Assembly: GCA_031979385.1 (NCBI GenBank) | Contig: DALZEF010000009.1 | Coordinates: 62,001-126,000 of the forward strand | Reading direction: 5' to 3' | Origin: Timonella sp031979385 | GTDB taxonomy: Bacteria; Actinomycetota; Actinomycetes; Actinomycetales; Cellulomonadaceae | DNA: 64,000 bases | In this document: positions 8,346 through 16,897 of the stretch, piece after piece | How the letters are laid out: each line of letters starts with the position of its first letter | How positions within the stretch are numbered: position 1 is the stretch's first letter | Notes under the pieces: model-generated | Databases searched by the model: none | Told to the model about the DNA's origin: nothing | What the model saw: only the letters and a program-made list of their open reading frames with translations | Made by a program: the position numbers and the translations under genes

Positions 8346-9863
8346 CTACTTCACGTCGTCGTCAACCCAGTCGAGAGTCTTCGAGACGGCCTTCTTCCAG
8401 TTGCGGTACTGGCGAGCACGCTCGTCCTCACTGTCCGAAGGCGACCAGCGCTTGTCCTCTGCCCAGTTGTTGCGGACATCGTCCTCGCCGCTCCAGAAAC
8501 CGACAGCGATACCAGCAGCGTATGCCGCACCGAGAGCCGTGGTCTCGGCGACCTGCGGACGGATGACCTCAACGCCAAGCTGGTCAGCCTGGAACTGCAT
8601 GAGCAGTTCGTTGGCGACCATGCCGCCGTCAACCTTGAGCTCGGTCAACTCCACGCCGGAGTCGGCGTTCATCGCGTCAACGACCTCGCGGGTCTGGAAT
8701 GCGACAGCCTCAAGAGCAGCACGAGCGATGTGGTTCTTGTTGACGTAACGGGTCAAACCAACAAGCGCACCGCGTGCGTCTGGACGCCAGTGTGGAGCGA
8801 ACAGGCCGGAGAACGCAGGAACGATGTACGCGCCACCGTTGTCGTCTACCTTGTGGGCAAGGTATTCAACGTCCTTGGCGTCCTCGAACAGGCCAAGGTT
8901 GTCGCGCAGCCACTGGATCAGCGAACCGGTCACAGCGATCGAACCCTCAAGTGCGTACACTGCTGGAGCGTCACCGATCTTGTAGCACACGGTGGTGAGC
9001 AGGCCGTTCTCGGAGTGGATTGGCTCGGTTCCGGTGTTCATGAGCATGAAGTTGCCGGTTCCGTAGGTGTTCTTCGCGGTTCCCTTCTCAAAGCATGCCT
9101 GACCGAAGGTCGCAGCCTGCTGGTCGCCGAGGATACCGGAGATGGGCACACCGGGAACGAGGCCGCCCTTGCGTCCGTGACCGTAGACCTCGGAGGACGA
9201 CTTGATCTCTGGGAGCATCGAGCGGGGCACGCCGATGGCCTCGCACATTGCGTCGTCCCACTCGAGGGTCTCGATGTTCATGAGGAGCGTACGCGAAGCG
9301 TTGGTGACGTCAGTAACGTGGACGCCGCCCTCGGTGCCACCGGTCATGTTCCACAGAACCCAGGTGTCGGTGGTTCCGAAGAGCAGGTCGCCGCGTTCTG
9401 CTGCCTCACGGGCACCGTCAACGTTCTCAAGGATCCAGCGAACCTTTGGACCCGAGAAATAGGTGGCGAGCGGCAGACCGGTGACCTTCTTGTAGCGGTC
9501 GGCACCCTCATCGCCGGCGATTGCGTCCACGATCTTCTGGGTGCGGGTGTCCTGCCAGACGATTGCGTTGTAGACGGGCTTACCGGTGGTCTTGTCCCAC
9601 ACCACCGCGGTTTCGCGCTGGTTGGTGATACCGACTGCAGCAACGTCTTCGTAGGTCGCGTTTCCACGGGTCAGCGCCAGGCCGACGACCTCGCGTACGT
9701 TGTTCCAGATCTGGTCTGGGTTGTGCTCAACCCAGCCTGCCTGAGGGAAGATCTGGTCGTGTTCGAGTTGGCCCACCGAGTGGATGGTGCCTTCGTGAGT
9801 GAACAGAATTGCACGCGATGAGGTGGTTCCCTGGTCGATCGCGAGGACATACTTCTTTGACAT
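8346..9863 (-). CDS. glpK: Glycerol kinase
   Basis: The 505-residue FGGY kinase phosphorylates glycerol to sn-glycerol-3-phosphate. It has the family start YVLAIDQGTTSSRAILF, WVEHNPDQIW, GITNQRET, IVWQDTRT, ILGDQQAATFGQACF, NTYGTGNFMLMNTG, and a C-terminal LKVDGGMVANELLMQFQAD. Length and motifs are canonical. It is the last gene of the minus-strand run glpD-glpF-glpK, about 214 bp after glpF. That gap contains a hairpin, so expression may be partly uncoupled. Confidence 0.98.
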   Translation of the reverse strand: MSKKYVLAIDQGTTSSRAILFTHEGTIHSVGQLEHDQIFPQAGWVEHNPDQIWNNVREVVGLALTRGNATYEDVAAVGITNQRETAVVWDKTTGKPVYNAIVWQDTRTQKIVDAIAGDEGADRYKKVTGLPLATYFSGPKVRWILENVDGAREAAERGDLLFGTTDTWVLWNMTGGTEGGVHVTDVTNASRTLLMNIETLEWDDAMCEAIGVPRSMLPEIKSSSEVYGHGRKGGLVPGVPISGILGDQQAATFGQACFEKGTAKNTYGTGNFMLMNTGTEPIHSENGLLTTVCYKIGDAPAVYALEGSIAVTGSLIQWLRDNLGLFEDAKDVEYLAHKVDDNGGAYIVPAFSGLFAPHWRPDARGALVGLTRYVNKNHIARAALEAVAFQTREVVDAMNADSGVELTELKVDGGMVANELLMQFQADQLGVEVIRPQVAETTALGAAYAAGIAVGFWSGEDDVRNNWAEDKRWSPSDSEDERARQYRNWKKAVSKTLDWVDDDVK

Positions 9864-9967
9864 GTCTTTGACTTCCTAAGGGGTCGTGAGGGGTGTGTTG
9901 CTGTGGTGAGAGTTGATTGGCGACGAGATGACTTCTTCCAGCCTATCCCTACGCCAAGGTGGTGGGT

Positions 9968-9993
9968 GGTGGTGCGGCTGGTGCCGCACCACC
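9968..9993 (-). terminator. Hairpin between glpF and glpK
   Basis: GGTGGTGCGGC pairs perfectly with GCCGCACCACC around a TGGT loop. There is no T-run on the minus strand, so it may be an attenuating or RNA-stabilising hairpin. A GATTGGCGACGA motif lies at 9915-9926, between it and glpK. Confidence 0.5.
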
Positions 9994-10077
9994 ATGCTCA
10001 GTAGGTTGAGTCGAGCGTTACTGAGGTCTTTCAAAGAAACCGTGGGGTTCGTCGAAAATCTGAAAAGTGAGTTCAGA

Positions 10078-10821
10078 TCAGGCGACGATGTCGAAACCTG
10101 AAGCGACAACCGCGGCGAGAATACCACCGAGGATTGGGCCAACGATTGGGACCCACGAGTAGCCCCAGTCACTCGAACCCTTGCCCTTGATCGGTAGGAG
10201 AGCGTGAGCAATACGTGGACCGAGGTCACGTGCTGGGTTGATGGCGTAACCGGTTGGACCACCGAGGGACATACCGATCGCGACCACAACAAGTGCAACA
10301 CCCAGTGGGCCAAGGCCCGACTCGGTGTGACCCGATACGAGGACCCACAGAACGAGCACGAAGGTACCGATGACCTCGGTCACCGTGTTCCACAGTGGGT
10401 TGCGGATCTCTGGTCCGGTCGCGAACACCGCAAGCTTGAGGCCAGCATCGTCGGTCTTGTCGAAGTGCTGCTTGTACGTCAGGTAAACGATGACTGCACC
10501 GAGGAAGGCGCCAAGGAGTTCTGCGGCGAAGTAGGTTCCGATGCTTGCTGCGTTCACGGCAACACCAGGAAGGAATTCATCCCTAGTCATTGCCAAACCG
10601 ATGGTGACCGCTGGGTTCAGGTGCGCACCCGAGGCGAATGCCACGTACACACCCGAGAACACTGCAAATCCCCAACCAAACGTGATGAGAACCCAGCCAG
10701 TGCTGTTTCCCTTGGTCTTGGCGAGAACTTGGTTTGCTACGACACCGCCACCAAGGATGATGAGCACCATGGTGCCGAGCGTTTCCAGGAGAAAGATGTC
10801 TCCTAGGGTTACTGCGTCCAT
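10078..10821 (-). CDS. glpF: Glycerol uptake facilitator (aquaglyceroporin)
   Basis: The 247-residue MIP-family channel has six predicted membrane segments and both NPA boxes: AHLNPAVT (Asn69-Pro70-Ala71) and YAINPARDLGPR (Asn195-Pro196-Ala197). The Asp after the second NPAR is the usual mark of glycerol rather than water channels. It sits between glpD and glpK on the same strand, which confirms the glycerol role. The ATG at 10821 starts a membrane-leading sequence (MDAVTLGDIFLLETLGTMV). Confidence 0.96.
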   Translation of the reverse strand: MDAVTLGDIFLLETLGTMVLIILGGGVVANQVLAKTKGNSTGWVLITFGWGFAVFSGVYVAFASGAHLNPAVTIGLAMTRDEFLPGVAVNAASIGTYFAAELLGAFLGAVIVYLTYKQHFDKTDDAGLKLAVFATGPEIRNPLWNTVTEVIGTFVLVLWVLVSGHTESGLGPLGVALVVVAIGMSLGGPTGYAINPARDLGPRIAHALLPIKGKGSSDWGYSWVPIVGPILGGILAAVVASGFDIVA

Positions 10822-10922
10822 TTTTCCTACTCTCTGACTTCGTTGTCATTAGGGCCTGCGGGAGCGCCCACGCTACTGCGCGGGCGCGGCCCTGGGAGTT
10901 ACACTCTCGCAACTACTTGTTA

Positions 10923-11004
10923 GTTACGAACTGCATCCTTTTCGCTTCGGTAGGGATCTGCTACGCGAAACCCCTACACTCCGCTGCGCTACTTTGTCCG
11001 TAAC
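10923..11004 (-). repeat. Single copy of the 82-bp GTT...AAC structured element
   Basis: Read on the minus strand, it starts GTTACGGAC and ends GTTCGTAAC (nine paired positions, one G-T), with inner stem GTAGGG / CCCTAC around a loop containing GCGTAGC. It lies upstream of glpF and downstream of glpD. Length and segment boundaries match array 1 exactly. Confidence 0.85.
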
Positions 11005-11063
11005 TGCTGCGAGATCATTCAGCGGGAAGTTTTGCTGAATTGCTCCGTTAGCTGTGTTTCTTG

Positions 11064-11240
11064 GTTAAGAACTTGCGGTCGTTTCACTTCGGTAGGGACC
11101 TGCTACGCGAGATCCCTACGCTCCGCTCCACGTCCTCGTTCCTAACCGTGTTTCCTGGTTAAGAACTTGCGGTCGTTTCACTTCGGTAGGGACCTGCTAC
11201 GCGAGATCCCTACGCTCCGCTCCACGTCCTCGTTCCTAAC
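11064..11240 (-). repeat. Tandem array of 83-bp GTT...AAC structured element (array 2, two units)
   Basis: The units are 11064-11146 and 11158-11240 (period 94, 11-bp spacer) and are virtually identical. On the minus strand each starts GTTAGGAAC and ends GTTCTTAAC (nine paired positions, one G-T), with inner GTAGGG / CCCTAC. The unit at 11158-11240 overlaps the glpD stop codon, so glpD reads a few bases into the repeat. A smaller hairpin, ATTCAGC/GCTGAAT, lies at 11017-11040. Confidence 0.9.
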
Positions 11241-12984
11241 TGAGCTTCTCCATGGGGGAGAGGTCAGCTGCTTCGAGACGAACCTTCTCTGCGGATGTGT
11301 CGTCCGGTTCGTTCTCCGCTGCTTCCTCGGCCGCTGCGCGGGCCTTGTAGGAAGCGATTTCACTGTCCGTGGTTTTCTTATCCCAGCCCAAAGCGGCGGC
11401 TGCGATGGATGCGATATCCTCCAGTGCTCCGAGGCCACGGTCAGCAAACTCATAGTTGATCCTCGTGCGGTGGAGCAGGATGTCCTCAAGGTGAAGGACA
11501 CCCTCACGGGTCACCGCATAGTGGATCTCGGCGCGCAGGTACGCTTCTGCGCCTGCGACCGGTTGTGCCATTGATGGATCGTCGTTGCAGATCGCCACAA
11601 TCTCGTTGATCATCGAGCCGTAGCGGTGCAGCAGGTGATCGATCATCTGCTTGGACCAGCCAAACTTCTTTTGGTAGGAGCGGGTCTGGTTCGCCATCGC
11701 AGCCAGCCCGACCGCTCCAAGGAGCGGAATGTTGTTGGTGACGGAAGGCCTACCCTGGGCTTCCGCACCGAGGGCGAAGTCCACTGCGTCCTCGGCCATG
11801 ACCCGGTAGGTTGTCAGTTTTCCACCGGCGATCACTGTGAAGCCTGGGGCAGGTGCTGCGACGGTGTGTTCGCGTGAGACCTTTGCGGAGGAGGTTCCCT
11901 CCTTCATCTCTGGCTGTAGGAGAGGTCGCAGACCCGCATAGGTTCCGATGATGTCATCGGGGGTCAGTGGATCGGCGAGTACCGCGTTGGCGTGTTCGAG
12001 CACGTAGTCGATGTCCGCCTTCGTGGCCACCGGGTGCTGGAAGTCCTGCTTCCATGGTGTGTCGGTGGTTCCGATGATCCAGTAACGGGACCACGGGATG
12101 ACGAACAGTACGGATTTCTCCGTTTGCAGAATCAGTCCTGAGGTGCCTTTGATGCGATCGCGAGGTACAACGATGTGGATACCCTTTGATGCGAGTACCT
12201 TGAGGCCGCCCTTGCCACCCGCAAGGTCTTCGGTCTCTTCAGTCCATACACCCGTCGAGTTGATGACGTGCTTTGCATGGACGGTGAAGGTCCTTCCCGT
12301 TTCGAGATCTTTGAGGACCGCACCGTTGACTCGACCGGCTCCAGACTTGGTGAGTTCGATGACCTGGGTGCGGCTTGCCGCATGCGCCCCGTAGCTCGCT
12401 GCAGTGCGAACAAGGGTCAAAACGAGGCGAGCGTCATCGATGGTCCCGTCCCAATACTCGATAGCGCCCACAGCCGCGTCGTCGCGGAACGAAGGGAATT
12501 TCTTCTTCATACCCTTACGCGAATAGTGCTTGTGGAACGGCATGGCGCGCTTACCCGGTGCAAGCGATGCAAGGATGTCATACAGCATGATGCCCGCGCC
12601 GATGTATGGACGCTCGTACTGTTTGATGAGCGGGAACAGGAACGGTACCGGCTTTGCGAGGTGCGGTGCGAGTTTGTTGAGCAGGAGGTCACGCTCGGTC
12701 AATGCCTCGTGAACCAGCGAGAAGTCGAGCATCTGCAAGTAGCGCAATCCGCCGTGGATCAGTTTCGACGAGCGGCTTGAGGTGCCTGAGGCCCAGTCCT
12801 GAGCCTCGACGATTGCGGTGTCGAGTCCGCGGGTCACTGCGTCAAGTACGATTCCGGCTCCGGTGACACCGCCACCGATCACCAGGACGTCGAGTGGGTT
12901 CTCCTTGCTGGTGGCGCGCATGGCCTCGAGTGAACGCTCACGAGACTGTGGTGACAGAGTGGCGTTGGTGCTACTCGCAGACAT
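11236..12984 (-). CDS. glpD: Glycerol-3-phosphate dehydrogenase, aerobic FAD type
   Basis: About 582 residues oxidise glycerol-3-phosphate to dihydroxyacetone phosphate at the membrane. The FAD-binding start is VLVIGGGVTGAGIVLDAVTRG, followed by SSRSSKLIHGGLRYL, typical of GlpD, and a C-terminal DAO_C region containing EIHYAVTREGVLHLEDIL. The ATG at 12984 (MSASSTNATL) is chosen because GGAAGG lies 7 bases before it; the longer frame to 13089 would overlap the divergent regulator. The stop codon is supplied by the last bases of repeat array 2. It is first in the glpD-glpF-glpK run. Confidence 0.95.
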   Translation of the reverse strand: MSASSTNATLSPQSRERSLEAMRATSKENPLDVLVIGGGVTGAGIVLDAVTRGLDTAIVEAQDWASGTSSRSSKLIHGGLRYLQMLDFSLVHEALTERDLLLNKLAPHLAKPVPFLFPLIKQYERPYIGAGIMLYDILASLAPGKRAMPFHKHYSRKGMKKKFPSFRDDAAVGAIEYWDGTIDDARLVLTLVRTAASYGAHAASRTQVIELTKSGAGRVNGAVLKDLETGRTFTVHAKHVINSTGVWTEETEDLAGGKGGLKVLASKGIHIVVPRDRIKGTSGLILQTEKSVLFVIPWSRYWIIGTTDTPWKQDFQHPVATKADIDYVLEHANAVLADPLTPDDIIGTYAGLRPLLQPEMKEGTSSAKVSREHTVAAPAPGFTVIAGGKLTTYRVMAEDAVDFALGAEAQGRPSVTNNIPLLGAVGLAAMANQTRSYQKKFGWSKQMIDHLLHRYGSMINEIVAICNDDPSMAQPVAGAEAYLRAEIHYAVTREGVLHLEDILLHRTRINYEFADRGLGALEDIASIAAAALGWDKKTTDSEIASYKARAAAEEAAENEPDDTSAEKVRLEAADLSPMEKLS

Positions 12985-13062
12985 CGTTGTCCTTCCGGTG
13001 GAACAGTGATCTGAATCGTTTACACAAAACTTCCACCTAAACGAACGATTGCGCAACTCCAC

Positions 13063-13076
13063 TGCACATATGTGCA
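13063..13076. promoter_or_regulatory. Perfect 14-bp palindrome, candidate operator of the glycerol regulator
   Basis: TGCACATATGTGCA lies between the divergent glpD and SorC-type regulator genes, ending 11 bp before the chosen regulator start. A smaller TTGCGCAA palindrome is at 13049-13056. Position suggests autoregulation and control of glpD. That the SorC protein binds here is inference. Confidence 0.5.
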
Positions 13077-13087
13077 AAACTGGTCTC

Positions 13088-14041
13088 ATGGGATACCGCG
13101 ACCAAGATATTCTCCGAGTTGCCTCAATGTACTACCTACAGGACGTAAAGATGGAGACCATCGCACGTCACATGGGCACGTCGAGGTCAACGATTTCCCG
13201 CATGATTAAAGAGGCCCGCGATTCTGGGCTGGTCGAGATCACCTTGCGGCCAACGCAATCTCGTGCACCGGGAATCAGGCAGCACTTCCGCGAGCGGTGG
13301 GGGGTCGAGGCGTTCGTTGTGCCCATCGTCGAGGCCCGCTCGGACGAGGCTCGGGCCGAACAGGTTGCAATCATGTGCGCGAAATTGGTGACAACCTGGT
13401 TCCAGTCGGAGATGATCTTGGCAATTGCATGGGGTACGACCCTATCCGCGGTGGCCAAGCATCTACCGCGGAAACCGACGCAGGGTGGAGTGGTGGTCCA
13501 ACTCAATGGTGCTGCAAACACCCGAACCTCGGGTGTCTCCTACGCGGGGGATCTCATCGCATCGTTCGCTGACGCATTCGATGCGCACGCGGTCTACTTT
13601 CCGGTTCCGGCATTCTTCGATTACGAGGAGACCCGAAACGCAATGTGGCAGGAACGCTCCATCAAACGCGTCCTCGAAGTCCAGAGGTCAGCCAACATTG
13701 CTCTGTTCTCGGTCGGATCGCTCACCGGAGGCCTGCCCTCACACGTGTACTCTGCCGGATACCTTGAGCCCGAGGACATCCAGGTGCTCGACACGGAGGA
13801 GGTCGTCGGCGACGTGTGTACTGTCTTCCTCCGCGAGGACGGAACATACGCGGACATACCCTTGAACAAGCGCGCAACCGGTCCATCCCCGTTGCAGTTG
13901 CGCCAGATACCGCGCCGAGTGTGCGTCGTGTCCGGTGACAACAAGATCGTGCCGCTGCGCGCGGCACTTCGGGCGGGAATCATCACCGACCTGATCATCG
14001 ACGAGGTCACGGCCACAACCTTCATGGTTGAGGCCGACTGA
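13088..14041 (+). CDS. SorC/DeoR-type sugar-binding transcriptional regulator, probable glycerol regulator
   Basis: About 317 residues. The N-terminal helix-turn-helix (ILRVASMYYLQDVKMETIAR then TSRSTISRMIKEARDSGLV) is followed by a sugar-binding domain of the SorC family, with AWGTTLSAVA and VVQLNGAAN. The C-terminal VSGDNKIVPLRAALRAGIITDLIID segment is typical. These regulators bind phosphorylated sugars or polyols. Being divergent from glpD, it likely responds to a glycerol-related phosphate. The start at 13088 (MGYRDQD) is chosen on homology; earlier in-frame ATGs at 13049 and 13070 lie in or before the palindrome, and no clear ribosome site decides the matter. Confidence 0.88.
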   Translation: MGYRDQDILRVASMYYLQDVKMETIARHMGTSRSTISRMIKEARDSGLVEITLRPTQSRAPGIRQHFRERWGVEAFVVPIVEARSDEARAEQVAIMCAKLVTTWFQSEMILAIAWGTTLSAVAKHLPRKPTQGGVVVQLNGAANTRTSGVSYAGDLIASFADAFDAHAVYFPVPAFFDYEETRNAMWQERSIKRVLEVQRSANIALFSVGSLTGGLPSHVYSAGYLEPEDIQVLDTEEVVGDVCTVFLREDGTYADIPLNKRATGPSPLQLRQIPRRVCVVSGDNKIVPLRAALRAGIITDLIIDEVTATTFMVEAD

Positions 14042-14097
14042 TGGCTGGGTTTGTTCTTTTCCTTCAGCCAGTGCTCTATTCCGTGCTTAGAGTCTTT

Positions 14098-14172
14098 CGC
14101 CGGTCTGTGGGTTTCGTCGCCGAACTGTGGCTCCGCATCCCACAGTTCGGCGACAAAACCCACAGACCGGCG
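14098..14172. repeat. Long inverted repeat, 33-bp arms (family IR-2)
   Basis: The arms 14098-14130 and 14140-14172 are complementary except for one position, with a 9-base loop. The outer part reads CGCCGGTCTGTGGG. It follows the SorC regulator by 57 bp and could terminate it, but the arms are much longer than a terminator needs. The arm sequence resembles that of the inverted repeat at 58288-58352. Confidence 0.85.
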
Positions 14173-14280
14173 TGAGTGTTCTTGTAGTTCATGCCCTGTA
14201 GTTCACGATGGGAGGTGATCTAGTCGGACATATTGTGGTCACCGACCTCAAGCTGCCGTCCACAGGCGTACATTCGAGGT

Positions 14281-14799
14281 GTGGAAACAGCGCAGTCATA
14301 TCTGATCCGTCCGGCACTCCCCAAAGACGTGCCAGGAATCCGCGAACTCGTGGAACCGTATGCGGCCCAACGGATACTCATCGCCAAAGAGGCGGTGACC
14401 TACTACGAATCGGTCCAGGAGTTCGTTGTTGCCTGTAACCCAGACAACCCTCGCGAACTCTACGGCTGCGGCGCACTCCACGTGATGTGGGAGGAACTGG
14501 CCGAGATCCGCACCCTTGCAGTCTCTCAAGCGCACCTCGGTAAAGGGATCGGGCACGCCATTGTGGCTGAACTGCTCAATCGAGCCCGAACGCTTGAACT
14601 TCGGCACGTGTTCTGCCTGACCTTTGAAACCGAGTTCTTCGAGAAACACGGCTTCAAGCAGATCGAGGGCACCCCCGTGGGAGTGGATGTCTACGCGGAA
14701 CTTCTGCGTTCACACGACGACGGCGTGGCAGAGTTCCTCGACCTTGCCAGGGTCAAACCCAACACGCTCGGCAACTCGCGGATGCTCCTCGAACTATAG
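14281..14799 (+). CDS. argA: Amino-acid N-acetyltransferase (short actinobacterial ArgA, GNAT)
   Basis: About 172 residues form a GNAT domain that acetylates glutamate with acetyl-CoA, the first step of arginine synthesis. Family features are IRPALPKDVPGIRELV at the start, GCGALHVMWEELAEIRTLAV, the acetyl-CoA loop QAHLGKGIGHAIV, FCLTFETEFFEKHGF, and the characteristic C-terminus VKPNTLGNSRMLLEL. It lacks the amino-acid kinase-like domain of E. coli ArgA, as expected for this class. The start is taken as GTG 14281 on alignment; the ribosome site is poor. An in-frame ATG at 14233 is less likely. Confidence 0.9.
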   Translation: METAQSYLIRPALPKDVPGIRELVEPYAAQRILIAKEAVTYYESVQEFVVACNPDNPRELYGCGALHVMWEELAEIRTLAVSQAHLGKGIGHAIVAELLNRARTLELRHVFCLTFETEFFEKHGFKQIEGTPVGVDVYAELLRSHDDGVAEFLDLARVKPNTLGNSRMLLEL

Positions 14800-14817
14800 G
14801 ATCGCCGGTTTGGGAGG

Positions 14818-15723
14818 CTACTGCGGCAGCGAGTAGGCCTCGCCGTCCTGCTGCGCCAGTCCATCCTCAATCAGGGACGCCACGCACCTGTCCAACTGTG
14901 CCTGATCGGGCCACACCAGATCAATTTGCGAACGCAACACCGGCCCATGCGCGTCACGCAAGACCTTCATGACCTTGCCGCGCACCTGACGATCAGTGCC
15001 CGTGAACTTCTGGGTCGTGCGTACCTGCGCATGCTCATCCTCGGGGAAACCCGCCAACCTCCACGCGCACAACGCAGATATCGGACACGCCTGACAGTAG
15101 GCCGTGCGCGCTGTGCACACCACGGCACCGAGTTCCATCGAACCGGCAGCCCATGCTGCAGCCTGTTCATCCACTTCAGGAGTGATCGCACGAGCGAAAG
15201 CCCGTTCGGCAGCCGAATATGTTGGAGGTGGAAGCGCCGTACCGCTGAACACTCGCGCCAACACCCGGCGCACGTTCGTGTCCACGACCGTGGAACGCCT
15301 GCCGTAGGCAAACGCCACAACTGCAGCCGCCGTGTAGTCGCCTATCCCAGGTAGCGCAACCAGATCGTCGTAAATCTGGGGAACAACGCCGTCGTGCCGC
15401 TCTACAATCGCGGCCGCGCACTCCTGCAGTCGCAATGCGCGGCGGGGATAGCCAAGCGACGACCACTCGCGCAAGACCTGTGCGGTCGGTGCCTGCGCCA
15501 AATCCGCAGGTGTCGGCCACAAATCGAGCCAACGCGCCCAAATCGGTGCGACCCGGGCAACGGGAGTCTGCTGGGACATGACCTCACTCAGTAAGACCGC
15601 CCAGGCGCTCGTCGCCGGTTCCCGCCAGGGGAGGGGACGCTGCTCGCGCCGGAACCAGTCAGCCACCAAGACCTGAACCTCACTGACAGCGGCAGGAGGA
15701 ACACATGGGGGAACAAACTTCAC
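14818..15723 (-). CDS. mutY: A/G-specific adenine glycosylase
   Basis: About 301 residues remove adenine mispaired with 8-oxoguanine. Visible features are LLSEVMSQQTPVARV (with the catalytic Glu), helix-hairpin-helix LPGIGDYTAAAVVAFAY, VVDTNVRRVLARV with the catalytic Asp, and the iron-sulfur ligands Cys-X6-Cys-X2-Cys-X5-Cys in CTARTAYCQACPISALC. There is no C-terminal Nudix-like recognition domain, which is usual in short actinobacterial forms. The frame is open to 15828, but the first 35 residues do not look conserved, so I place the start at GTG 15723; this is uncertain. It converges on argA with an 18-bp gap. Confidence 0.92.
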   Translation of the reverse strand: MKFVPPCVPPAAVSEVQVLVADWFRREQRPLPWREPATSAWAVLLSEVMSQQTPVARVAPIWARWLDLWPTPADLAQAPTAQVLREWSSLGYPRRALRLQECAAAIVERHDGVVPQIYDDLVALPGIGDYTAAAVVAFAYGRRSTVVDTNVRRVLARVFSGTALPPPTYSAAERAFARAITPEVDEQAAAWAAGSMELGAVVCTARTAYCQACPISALCAWRLAGFPEDEHAQVRTTQKFTGTDRQVRGKVMKVLRDAHGPVLRSQIDLVWPDQAQLDRCVASLIEDGLAQQDGEAYSLPQ

Positions 15724-16192
15724 GGCGGGCACACCGCATTGTACAAAACTGACGACCACGCTCGACCACCACACCCCGGATGAGAGAACGAGCTCGCAAC
15801 CGATTGAAGAAAGAGGGTCACTCAGCATGTGCTGTGAACTACAGTTTCCATATCAGGCGATAGGCAAACGATAACCGCAAGGTGGTGACCGTGAAACTCT
15901 CTACATCAGATGTGCGGGACATCGTGGGGACGCAGCGACAGCGGAAGTATATGGGGTGAGGGGCCTGAAGTCTCTGCTCAAACACTGGATCTCCTCCTCG
16001 CCGTATCGGGACGACACGTTGACCCTGCAAGGTTCACCGGTGGAGGTGCGGCGCAGTTCGTGCGAAATGTCAGAAGTGAATGACTGGACGCCTAACTGAA
16101 GGGCAGCGAGGAAAAGCGAACACCCTACCAGAGCGCAGGATTATCGGCGTGGAAAACGCACCTAACCGGCAAGAACCGCCTACCCTTGAAAC
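15724..16192. other. No confident gene
   Basis: A 63-codon minus-strand frame (15839-16030) has no ribosome site and no recognisable protein features. The stretch probably holds the mutY leader or promoter and the promoter of the gene at 16193. I see no repeat or RNA gene. Confidence 0.5.
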
Positions 16193-16870
16193 ATGAACGG
16201 GCCACACGAATCCGACCGCGAACCGCGCACACCCTCGCACGACCGCGACCCAGGACAGCCCCGTGCCTCACGTCGAGCGCCTGACCCCACACCGCAGTAC
16301 GTGTACTGGATCCGCCGAGCCGTCGCGCTCCTTATTGTCGTGGCGCTTATAGCAGTCATCGTATTCGCCGTGAAATTCGTCGTCGGCCTGTTCCGCACGG
16401 ATGACGCCGAAACCGCCGACGACGGCCAGACCAACTCCAGACCGGTAGACAGCGAAGAACCCAAGGGGGACGACGGAGCCAGCCCCAAAGCCTGCGATGG
16501 AACCGCGATCAGCATCGCACTCACCTCGGAGCGGAACTCTGTCGATGCCGGCGCCGCCATGCCGCTCAGCCTCGATGTCACCAACGAATCCGACACGCCC
16601 TGCGTAGTCGACGTGTCACCGGCAACCACCGTGGTCACGATCTATTCGGGGAGCGATCGGATCTGGTCTTCTGACGACTGCGATGACTCCGGCACCAAAC
16701 CGCTCTACATGGACCCCAAAGCCAAAACCAGCGCGGCGCTATCATGGAACGGCATCCGATCCAACGAATCATGTGATTCCGATCTGCCGAGTGTGAGGCC
16801 GGGAACCTATCGTGCGGTCGCCACGTACAAGGAAGCCGAATCGAAGGAACTCGTGTTCCAACTCAAGTAG
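16193..16870 (+). CDS. Single-pass membrane protein with exported C-terminal domain, unknown function
   Basis: The 225 residues begin with a polar, Pro/Arg-rich cytoplasmic tail (1-38), followed by one membrane segment (AVALLIVVALIAVIVFAVKFV, about 43-63), an acidic Ser/Asp/Thr linker, and a domain of about 130 residues with four Cys residues likely in disulfides. The domain has an Ig-like flavour (SIALTSERNSVDAGAAMPLS, LDVTNESDTPCVVDVSP, PGTYRAVATYKEAESKEL), similar in style to DUF4232 or BsuPI-type beta sandwiches. The precise family is not recognised. It converges with disA. Confidence 0.8.
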   Translation: MNGPHESDREPRTPSHDRDPGQPRASRRAPDPTPQYVYWIRRAVALLIVVALIAVIVFAVKFVVGLFRTDDAETADDGQTNSRPVDSEEPKGDDGASPKACDGTAISIALTSERNSVDAGAAMPLSLDVTNESDTPCVVDVSPATTVVTIYSGSDRIWSSDDCDDSGTKPLYMDPKAKTSAALSWNGIRSNESCDSDLPSVRPGTYRAVATYKEAESKELVFQLK

Positions 16871-16897
16871 TAGGTGGCAGCCGGTACGGCGCGAGGA

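Noticed and set aside
8124..9821. 565-codon plus-strand frame opposite glpK
   Set aside because: It is the antisense shadow of glpK; G+C-rich codons keep the opposite strand open. It has no recognisable domains.
15839..16030. 63-codon minus-strand frame upstream of mutY
   Set aside because: No ribosome site and no protein-like composition. Kept only as an intergenic note.
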